Below, one piece after another: positions 7,528-12,698 of a stretch of 12,778 bases of DNA. The notes below the pieces were generated by a model, which was not told the DNA's origin, ran no database searches, and worked only from the letters and a program-made list of their open reading frames with translations. Each line of letters begins with the position of its first letter. Position 1 is the stretch's first letter. The position numbers and the translations under genes are program-made. The stretch comes from JANNXY01 sp031409775. Its GTDB lineage: Bacteria > Patescibacteriota > Minisyncoccia > Phycocordibacterales > CAIZIN01. Location: contig JANNXY010000059.1 in assembly GCA_031409775.1 (NCBI GenBank), forward strand, positions 1 to 12,778, in the 5' to 3' direction.

Positions 7528-8013
7528 ATGGAACCAACTTCAACTTCATCTAACCTTACCAACGACCCCAACATCGCAGTAGATATCTCGGCCCCTGCCC
7601 CAACTGCACCCACTGTAGCTTACGCGGGATTCTGGATAAGACACGCGGCATATATTATTGATTCAATCATTATGACTATTGCGGGTCTTATTATTGGAGT
7701 TGTAGCAGGGCTTGTTTTGAGTATGACTGGAATACTTAAGGATGAAATGACATCGTCAATTGGAGGGATTATTTTGCAAATTGGTTTAACGATCCTTGGG
7801 TTCCTTTATTGGATAGTTATGATTCATAAATATCGAGCTACTCCTGGTAAAATGGCTTTAGGAATTGTAGTGGTTAGCGAAGAAGGAACTAACCTATCTT
7901 TGGGTAAAATTATTCTCCGTGAAACTCTGGGCAAGATTGCTTCTTTTATTACCCTGTATATTGGATACATCATGATTGGATTTACAGCGAGAAAGCAAGG
8001 TCTCCACGTATGA
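7528..8013 (+). CDS. RDD-family membrane protein, cut short by a one-base shift
   Basis: A 161-residue reading frame with a Pro/Thr-rich soluble lead (1-30), then YAGFWIRHAAYIIDSIIM (about 32-49), which has the Arg and first Asp of the RDD family, a second hydrophobic stretch (about 79-98), and KYRATPGKMALGIVVV (101-116), the family's central motif. RDD domains normally close with an RxxGLHD-like turn and a beta strand; here the frame reads RKQGLH then V and stop. The missing Asp and closing strand are present immediately downstream in another frame (MMAHSVVVYKD), so the original gene very likely ran through 7528-8258 as one protein of about 243 residues. The frame uses many ATT isoleucine codons, whereas secD/secF mostly use ATA and ATC, hinting at a different origin. 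RDD proteins are poorly characterised; some are linked to ion transport. Confidence 0.75.
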   Translation: MEPTSTSSNLTNDPNIAVDISAPAPTAPTVAYAGFWIRHAAYIIDSIIMTIAGLIIGVVAGLVLSMTGILKDEMTSSIGGIILQIGLTILGFLYWIVMIHKYRATPGKMALGIVVVSEEGTNLSLGKIILRETLGKIASFITLYIGYIMIGFTARKQGLHV

Positions 8014-8258
8014 TGGCTCACAGTGTTGTGGTCTATAAAGATCCAAACGCTCCTCGACGTACAGGTTTGGCTATTGCTATAAATGTAATTGCATTCTTAC
8101 TTGTTACTGCGATATTTGCTGCACTAGCTTTTATAGTACTTGCTAGCTTGGACGGTGCCCGAGAAAAGGGTCGAGAAGGAGCAGAACGTGCACAGCAATC
8201 AGAAATGCGAATGATGGAACAGACAAACCTGCCTGTTGATATAGAGACTACTTACTAG
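8010..8258 (+). CDS. C-terminal part of the split RDD protein, pilin-like helix
   Basis: An 82-residue frame that starts with an ATG overlapping the upstream TGA (ATGA at 8010-8013). It opens with MMAHSVVVYKD, the expected end of an RDD domain, followed by a linker DPNAPRRTGL, one membrane helix (about 19-45) and a charged amphipathic tail (SLDGAREKGREGAERAQQSEMRMM). It may be translated by re-initiation at the ATGA, or be the stranded end of a gene broken by loss of one A (GAT to GT after the CAC at 8005-8007). The helix plus LASLDGAREKGREGA closely resembles the N-terminal helix of CPR pilins (typically ...VLxSLNxARxKxRDA). Its end overlaps the convergent DedA gene by 11 bases. Confidence 0.6.
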   Translation: MMAHSVVVYKDPNAPRRTGLAIAINVIAFLLVTAIFAALAFIVLASLDGAREKGREGAERAQQSEMRMMEQTNLPVDIETTY

Positions 8259-8886
8259 ATTTAAACTTTCTATAAATTACAAAAGCGATGGGTAGGCCAA
8301 GCAGCAATGCTAGGCCTATTTTCTCGAATCTATCTACTATGTCGGCGTATTTCTTGTATACATTACCGACTTGCCAGCCGATGAAGCTCACAGCCAGAGC
8401 TCGGATAAATGTACCTGCGAGTGTGGCAACTATATATGGTCGAAGAGGCATGCGGACCATACCAGCCACAGCGTTTATAGCGACTGATGGGAGTATGGGT
8501 AGTGATCGTAGGATGAGCAAGGTTAGCTCGTCTTTGTGAGTCTTGTCGAATTTGTTGTGTAGCCTCATCACGTCGCTCCAGTGTAGACCGATGTATTTAC
8601 CGAACTTTTTAATTATAACTTCTCCGTATTTGTAGGTGAGTCCGTAGACGAGCAGGGAGCCTATTGTAAGCCCTATACAGAGCGGTAGTGCCACATGTAT
8701 CACTAGGTATAGTAGGTTGGCTACAGAGACCGCCTCGCCTGCGAGGAATGCATACCCAGACGACATCATTACAATACCGGACGGGATGGGTGCGAGTACC
8801 TCCTCGGTTATGGCAGCAACGAAAACTCCCCATGATCCGTATTGGTGGATTAGGGCCTCAATCATGGTTATTGCGCGGTCGATCAT
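8248..8886 (-). CDS. DedA-family (VTT/SNARE-associated) membrane protein
   Basis: A 212-residue protein of the DedA family, whose members are polyprenyl-phosphate or phospholipid flippases/transporters. The N-terminal re-entrant motif GVFVAAITEEVLAPIPSG (about 20-37) carries the family's acidic residues and Pro-rich turn. The second half has LLILRSLPILPSVAINAVAGMV and then GTFIRALAVSFIGWQVG, matching the usual (F/L)xRxxP...aG...G..(I/L)...G pattern, although the Arg of the FxRxxPxxR motif is kept only once. A normal-length protein with four to five membrane segments. Recycling of undecaprenyl phosphate would fit the cell-wall and glycosyltransferase genes in this window. Its ATG is seven bases from a TATAAT box, so the mRNA is probably leaderless. 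Confidence 0.85.
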   Translation of the reverse strand: MIDRAITMIEALIHQYGSWGVFVAAITEEVLAPIPSGIVMMSSGYAFLAGEAVSVANLLYLVIHVALPLCIGLTIGSLLVYGLTYKYGEVIIKKFGKYIGLHWSDVMRLHNKFDKTHKDELTLLILRSLPILPSVAINAVAGMVRMPLRPYIVATLAGTFIRALAVSFIGWQVGNVYKKYADIVDRFEKIGLALLLGLPIAFVIYRKFKSSK

Positions 8887-8893
8887 AGGGGGT

Positions 8894-8899
8894 ATTATA
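8894..8899 (-). promoter_or_regulatory. -10 box of the DedA gene, leaderless
   Basis: Minus-strand TATAAT is followed by seven bases (ACCCCCT) and then the ATG at 8886, so transcription should start at or one base before the start codon. A 4/6 -35 match (TATACA, 8922-8917) lies 17 bases upstream. The promoter is back-to-back with the 16S promoter, whose -35 box begins six bases away. Confidence 0.6.
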
Positions 8900-8904
8900 C
8901 AGGC

Positions 8905-8932
8905 TTGACAAGGCTCTGTATATGGCTATAAT
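8905..8932 (+). promoter_or_regulatory. Consensus promoter of the 16S rRNA gene
   Basis: TTGACA at 8905-8910 and TATAAT at 8927-8932 are both perfect, separated by 16 bases, followed by GGCAC where transcription should begin near 8939. It is the strongest sigma-70-type promoter in the window and is correctly placed for the rRNA transcript. Confidence 0.85.
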
Positions 8933-8938
8933 GGCACT

Positions 8939-9240
8939 TACCACCTAGGAATGGGTGGTTTGCTAAATATTTGCAAGAGCAAATATCGCACGACCATTTA
9001 GCCACAGGCTAAATGGTTTAGTGAACTTTGACAGTTTGAAATAATCATAACCTGCCTCCAGGTGGAGGTAGGCCTGTTTATTCCTAATAGTTTATAAAAT
9101 AATTCTGGTGTAAATTTACGAGCTAGGAGCAAAGAAGAACCCTAGACCCTCCGGGTCGGGTAAAGCATATTTTGTTTTGTTCCGTTCTAATGGTCTGTAA
9201 TCAGACGGGTAAACTTCAGGTCGCCATTGGCGAACTGATT
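8939..9240 (+). other. 16S rRNA leader with a series of hairpins
   Basis: About 300 bases of transcribed leader without a credible ORF. It contains consecutive hairpins: 8940-8945/8954-8959 (ACCACC); 8967-8974/8979-8986 (ATATTTGC, loop AAGA); 8993-9003/9007-9017 (ACCATTTAGCC, loop ACA, 11 perfect pairs); 9051-9059/9064-9072 (CCTGCCTCC with one G-U); 9145-9149/9153-9157 (GACCC); and 9217-9225/9229-9237 just before the mature 5' end. None is followed by a T-run, so they are not terminators. They may guide folding, processing or antitermination; no clear boxA was found. Confidence 0.6.
9175..9198 (+). other. 5' arm of the pre-16S processing stem
   Basis: TTTTGTTCCGTTC (9175-9187) and GGTCTGT (9192-9198) pair without mismatch with 10892-10911; only the TAAT at 9188-9191 bulges. 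This is the long stem expected to bring the ends of pre-16S rRNA together for RNase III-type cleavage. Confidence 0.85.
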
Positions 9241-10766
9241 TATTGTTAGAGTTTGATCCTAGCTCAGGATGAACGCTGGCGGCGTGGATAAGGCATGCAA
9301 GTCGAACGGATTCTTTTTTGAAGAAATTGAGATTATATCAAGAGGACGGATGAAAAGAGTTAGTGGCAAACGAGGTAGTAACACGTAGGTACCTTCCCCG
9401 AAATCAGGAATAACTAGTCGAAAGACTAGCTAATACCCGATAGTCTCTTCGGAGTAAAGTCTTCGGACGTTTCGGGATGGGCCTGCGTAGTATCAGCTAG
9501 TTGGTAGGGTAATGGCCTACCAAGGCTATGACGCTTAGGGGAGCTGAGAGGCTGACCCCCACCGATGGTACTGAGATACGGACCATACACCTACGGGTGG
9601 CCGCAGTCGAGAATCTTCCGCAATGGGCGAAAGCCTGACGGAGCGACGCCGCGTGATTGACGAAGTCCTTCGGGATGTAAAAATCTTTTATGAGATAGAA
9701 AGTTTATTGATCGTCTCATGAATAAGAGGTTGCTAAACTCGTGCCAGCAGCAGCGGTAATACGAGTGCCTCAAGCGTTATCCGGAATTATTGGGCGTAAA
9801 GGGTGTGTAGGCGGTCCTATTAGTCGTACGTTAAAACCAGGAGCTCAACTCCTGATCTGCGTAGGAAACGGTAGGACTAGAGTGCGCGAGGGGTTTGCGG
9901 AACTCATGGTGTAGGGGTGAAATCCGTTGATATCATGGGGAACACCGAAAGCGAAGGCAGCAAACTGGCGCGTCACTGACGCTGAAACACGAAAGCGTGG
10001 GTAGCGAATGGGATTAGATACCCCAGTAGTCCACGCCCTAAACGATCTTCTCTTGTTTTTCGGAGTATCGACCCTCTGAGAGACGAAGCTAACGCGATAA
10101 GAGAAGCGCCTGGGTAGTACGACCGCAAGGTTAAAACTCAAAGGAATAGACGGGGACTCGCACAAGCAGAGGATTATGTGGTTTAATTCGATGGTAACCG
10201 AAGAACCTCACCAAGATTTGAAACTTACACGACCGGTATAGAAATATACCCTTCGCAAGACGGGTAAGCAGGTGATGCATGGCCGTCGTCAGTTCGTGGT
10301 TTGAATTGTTCCCTTAAGTGGGGTAACGAACGCAACCCTCGTCGTGTGTTACAAGTGTCACACGAGACCGCCCAGCACTTTGTTTTCAAGATATTGAAAA
10401 TAGAGTGCTGGGAGGAAGAGAGGATGACGCCAGGTCAGCATGTCCCTTTGACATCTTGGGCTACACACATAATACAATCGGTGGGACAATAGGACGCAAT
10501 GTAGTAATACGGAGCAAACCCTCAAACCCATCGCCAGTTCGGATAGAGGGCTGCAACTCGCCCTCTTGAAGCCGGATTTGCTAGTAATCACAGGTCAGCA
10601 AACTGTGGTGAATACGTTCTCGAGTCTTGTACTCACCGCCCGTCAACTCAAGGGAGTTGGGAGTACCCGAAGTCCGGTTTTATATCGGCCTAAGGTAAGC
10701 TCAATGACAGGGAGTAAGTCGTAACAAGGCACGGGTAGCGGAAGCTGCTCGTGGAATATTTCAAGC
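9241..10766 (+). rRNA. rrs: 16S ribosomal RNA, full length, without anti-Shine-Dalgarno
   Basis: A complete small-subunit rRNA of about 1526 bases. Anchors seen: AGAGTTTGATC (9248, E. coli position 8), the 530 loop GTGCCAGCAGCAGCGGTAA, ATTAGATACCCCAGTAGTCC (790 loop), TGTACTCACCGCCCGTCAA (1400 region), GTCGTAACAAGG, and helix 45. Many bases differ from the bacterial consensus with matching changes on the paired strand (505/526, 511-514/537-540), which argues for a functional and fast-evolving CPR-type rRNA and against a pseudogene. Both decoding adenines (1492, 1493) and A1408 are retained. Helix 45 (10730-10739 with 10744-10753, loop GGAA) is intact, but positions 1531-1542 read AATATTTCAAGC instead of AUCACCUCCUUA. 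Ends were set by E. coli numbering: 1529 pairs with 1506, giving 1542 at 10766. There is no insertion or intron. Confidence 0.97.
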
Positions 10767-10891
10767 GAAAATTACGTCATCTTAATTGATGGCTGATCGC
10801 GTCGATATCGAGTGTTCCATATGGACACTTGATGGTTTACATGAACCCAAAACATGTTGACAGCTGGAAAGACAGTAAATCCAAGTCGGTA

Positions 10892-10911
10892 ACAGACCGA
10901 ACGGAACAAAA
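10892..10911 (+). other. 3' arm of the pre-16S processing stem
   Basis: ACAGACC (10892-10898) and GAACGGAACAAAA (10899-10911) complement the leader at 9192-9198 and 9175-9187. The stem therefore encloses the 16S gene only. Between the mature end (10766) and this arm are small hairpins, such as AGTGT/ACACT near 10811-10829, and no tRNA. Confidence 0.85.
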
Positions 10912-10928
10912 TAAAGGATGTTTAAGCG

Positions 10929-10960
10929 ACCCCGCCACTTATGTGGCGGGGTTTAGCTTT
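10929..10960 (+). terminator. Terminator of the 16S transcript
   Basis: ACCCCGCCAC (10929-10938), loop TTAT, GTGGCGGGGT (10943-10952), then a T-rich tail TTTAGCTTT. A strong GC stem 18 bases after the processing stem closes the rRNA unit, so 23S rRNA is not co-transcribed. Confidence 0.9.
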
Positions 10961-10974
10961 GCCTGAAATTTGAC

Positions 10975-11003
10975 TTGACTTTTTATCTATGTTCTGATAT
11001 CAT
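10975..11003 (+). promoter_or_regulatory. Promoter of the short two-ORF unit
   Basis: TTGACT (10975-10980) and TATCAT (10998-11003) with a 17-base spacer; a TG one base before the -10 (10995-10996) makes it an extended -10. A second TTGACT overlaps at 10970-10975. It would give a transcript from about 11010 to the terminator near 11363. Confidence 0.7.
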
Positions 11004-11065
11004 TCACCACCAGTAGCATATGCGTTCTTCCCAAGTGCGTAAGTGTCAGATTGGAGCTGAGTTCA

Positions 11066-11167
11066 ATGACTAGAAGAGTTTTAGAATTCATCTTGCTGGA
11101 TGTGCCAATTATCCTCTTTGCAGCAGTCGTCGTGATTGCTGCTGCGAGATTTTTTGGAGCAGTTTAA
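11066..11167 (+). CDS. Tiny hydrophobic peptide, 33 residues
   Basis: A short ORF for a peptide with a basic start (MTRRVLEF) and a membrane helix (LLDVPIILFAAVVVIAAA, about 10-27) ending in RFFGAV. GGAG at 11053-11056 stands nine bases before ATG, an SD-like arrangement. It lies between a promoter and a terminator and is followed by a second tiny ORF. I do not recognise it; a membrane-active peptide (for example a type I toxin-like product) or a chance ORF in a non-coding RNA are both possible. Confidence 0.4.
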   Translation: MTRRVLEFILLDVPIILFAAVVVIAAARFFGAV

Positions 11168-11203
11168 CACCTCAAAGTATTAACCAAGAAAGGAGTTGAA
11201 ACC

Positions 11204-11314
11204 ATGAAAGACTCAGCTACACTCAGTAGAAAGAGGATGGTAGTGCGAGTTACGGCAACCAAGATGACACGCATGCGTATCTTTTGGTACCGTCTAGGGT
11301 TCTGCGCCCTTTAG
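11204..11314 (+). CDS. Tiny basic peptide, 36 residues
   Basis: A short ORF with a textbook SD sequence: AAGGAG at 11189-11194, nine bases before ATG. The peptide is strongly basic (KDSATLSRKRMVVRVTATKM, then TRMRIFWYRLGF) with an aromatic end (residues 27-33). It starts 36 bases after the first tiny ORF and ends six bases before the terminator stem. No family is recognised. The SD site is unusual here because the protein genes of the window lack one and the 16S gene has no matching anti-SD. Confidence 0.4.
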   Translation: MKDSATLSRKRMVVRVTATKMTRMRIFWYRLGFCAL

Positions 11315-11319
11315 TTTCG

Positions 11320-11365
11320 AAGCCTCGCTTCCGACCAATAATGGTTGGAGGCGGGGCTTTTTCTT
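11320..11365 (+). terminator. Rho-independent terminator of the two-ORF unit
   Basis: The stem AGCCTCGCTTCC (11321-11332) pairs with GGAGGCGGGGCT (two T-G pairs), topped by ACCA/TGGT around an ATAA loop, and is followed by a run of five T (CTTTTTC). Clear rho-independent layout. Confidence 0.88.
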
Positions 11366-11397
11366 GATTCAGACGAAATCATGTGGCGCAACGTCCA

Positions 11398-11428
11398 TTG
11401 AGCGCCGACGTAAATAATTTGTTACAAT
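11398..11428 (+). promoter_or_regulatory. Promoter of the nucleotidyltransferase gene, leaderless
   Basis: TACAAT at 11423-11428 lies six bases (ATTGCA) before the ATG at 11435, so the transcript should begin at the start codon. TTGAGC at 11398-11403 is a possible -35, with a long 19-base spacer. Confidence 0.5.
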
Positions 11429-11434
11429 ATTGCA

Positions 11435-12127
11435 ATGAACCCAATCAAAGTCGTCATCCTCGCTGCGGGCAAGGGAACCCGGATGGGTAACCTCACGCGA
11501 GATACTCCCAAGCCAATGCTCCGGGTGAATGGTAAGTCGCTCCTAGAACACAAGCTGGAATCTCTGCCAGACAATGTGGCAGAGATAATTGTAGTTATAG
11601 GGTATCTGGGAGAAATGATAGAGAAGCATTTAGGGGAAAGTTACAAAACTAACCAAAAAAATATTCCGATCAAATATGTATTGCAGTCAGAGCTACTCGG
11701 AACAGGACATGCACTATGGGAGGCGAAGGAACATTTAAATGATTGTAGGTTCCTCGTGCTCATGGGCGATGATTTGTATGGCAAAAGTGATTTAGAGAAC
11801 CTCGTGAGTCACGACCGGGCAATGCTCGTGCAAGCCACTGATGCTCCAACCAAGGGAGGGCTCATGGAGATCGTAGATGGGATGATTGTAGGTATAAGCG
11901 AGGGGGGCGAGCCAGCCGAGGGATATATCTATACCGGAGCCTGTATGATCGAGCATCAGATATTTGATAAAGAATTAGAAAGAGTTAACCCAAACTCCCG
12001 TGAATTCGGCCTGCCGCAGACTATCGTGAGGCATGTAGGGGAATTCCCAGTCAGAGCGGTAAATGCAGAATATTGGGTGAGGATTACTAGTCCGGGGGAT
12101 ATAGAGGAGGCAGAAGAGTTATGCTAG
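11435..12127 (+). CDS. Sugar-phosphate nucleotidyltransferase (GlmU/RmlA-like N-terminal type)
   Basis: A 230-residue enzyme of the NTP_transferase family, which joins a sugar 1-phosphate to an NTP to make a nucleotide sugar. Motifs: VVILAAGKGTRMGNLT (6-21) for nucleotide binding, PKPML (25-29) with the conserved Lys, QSELLGTGHALWEA (84-97), in which GTGHA is the uridylyltransferase-like signature also seen in GlmU, and MGDDLYG (110-116) with the metal-binding Asp. The GlmU hexapeptide-repeat acetyltransferase half is absent, so this is a single-domain enzyme; glucose-1-phosphate or GlcNAc-1-phosphate could be the substrate. It could feed the glycosyltransferases at the start of the window. 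No SD site is visible. Its TAG is four bases from the TAG of the convergent gene. Confidence 0.85.
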   Translation: MNPIKVVILAAGKGTRMGNLTRDTPKPMLRVNGKSLLEHKLESLPDNVAEIIVVIGYLGEMIEKHLGESYKTNQKNIPIKYVLQSELLGTGHALWEAKEHLNDCRFLVLMGDDLYGKSDLENLVSHDRAMLVQATDAPTKGGLMEIVDGMIVGISEGGEPAEGYIYTGACMIEHQIFDKELERVNPNSREFGLPQTIVRHVGEFPVRAVNAEYWVRITSPGDIEEAEELC

Positions 12128-12131
12128 GTTT

Positions 12132-12638
12132 CTAGCCAACTTTTAAGATTTTTCGAACATCTTCGTCTTCGGGCATTGAACCAGTAAAATTATCAAGTAA
12201 TTCTTTCATTCCCCACAAATAAGACTGAGCTTTCAAATGAATTTTAACAAATTCTTTATAATCTTTTGAATTAACAGCATTTTTCATTTCCTCTGCATAA
12301 TTTTTGATCGCATTTAGTGTATCTAGATGGGTGGCCGTTTGGAAAGCTAATACATACTCGCGGACCGCTTGAATTCTATCCAAGACCTTTATCCAATCCA
12401 CCTCTTCGGGTTTTTCTATTGCAACGTATGAGAAGTCAGAACCCATATAAGTAATAAGACTTTCCTGTCTTCTCAAATCATCTAAAGCTATTTTAGTTTT
12501 AAGCATGTTCTGAAAGCCACCTTCAACTGAGAATTCTTGGGAACGTTTGCTTATGAAAACCTCTTTCTCATTTGATAGTATATCTTCTGGTCGATCATAC
12601 TTTCCTTCATAATCTTGTGGGCTTGGGTATTTTTCCAT
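12132..12638 (-). CDS. Unrecognised helical protein, 168 residues
   Basis: No family is recognised. The protein is highly charged and appears nearly all alpha-helical after about residue 25; it has no signal peptide, membrane segment or Cys. The N-terminus (MEKYPSPQDYEGKYDRPEDI) looks extended. Two helical blocks around 44-60 and 78-105 could form a coiled-coil-like bundle, and the region 110-150 (NYAEEMKNAVNSKDYKEFVK...SYLWGMKELL) reads like a pair of helices. Probably cytoplasmic. A TATAGG box lies 17 bases before ATG, with a purine stretch (GGTGGAAGGGG) between that looks accidental given the rest of the window. It shares a 60-base divergent region with the gene starting at 12699 and is convergent with the nucleotidyltransferase gene. 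Confidence 0.6.
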   Translation of the reverse strand: MEKYPSPQDYEGKYDRPEDILSNEKEVFISKRSQEFSVEGGFQNMLKTKIALDDLRRQESLITYMGSDFSYVAIEKPEEVDWIKVLDRIQAVREYVLAFQTATHLDTLNAIKNYAEEMKNAVNSKDYKEFVKIHLKAQSYLWGMKELLDNFTGSMPEDEDVRKILKVG

Positions 12639-12663
12639 AACTTAGGCCCCTTCCACCTATAAC

Positions 12664-12692
12664 TTGATACATCCTCCATCTATCTGTATACT
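12664..12692 (+). promoter_or_regulatory. Promoter of the last gene, leaderless
   Basis: TTGATA (12664-12669) and TATACT (12687-12692) have an ideal 17-base spacer, and ATG follows only six bases after the -10. The transcript should start at the start codon. This is the clearest leaderless promoter in the window. Confidence 0.7.
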
Positions 12693-12698
12693 GTAGGT

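Noticed and set aside
8005..8013. Programmed ribosomal frameshift or UGA recoding joining the two RDD frames
   Set aside because: No slippery heptamer is present. Reading through the TGA in the same frame gives an unrelated sequence, and long genes in the window contain no in-frame TGA.
9591..10591. Protein-coding frames on both strands within 9591-10591
   Set aside because: They lie inside the 16S rRNA gene and have no protein-like features.
10767..10891. 16S intron or intervening sequence with the true CCTCC end further downstream
   Set aside because: No GGATCACCTCC-like stretch is found anywhere up to the processing stem or terminator, and helix 45 is already complete upstream.
10767..10925. 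tRNA in the region after 16S
   Set aside because: No GTTCRA T-loop or paired acceptor arms; the visible pairing belongs to small hairpins and the processing stem.
12639..12655. SD site before the 168-residue gene (GGTGGAAGGGG)
   Set aside because: The purine stretch has poor spacing and the 16S here lacks a pairing tail; the likely transcript start falls inside it.
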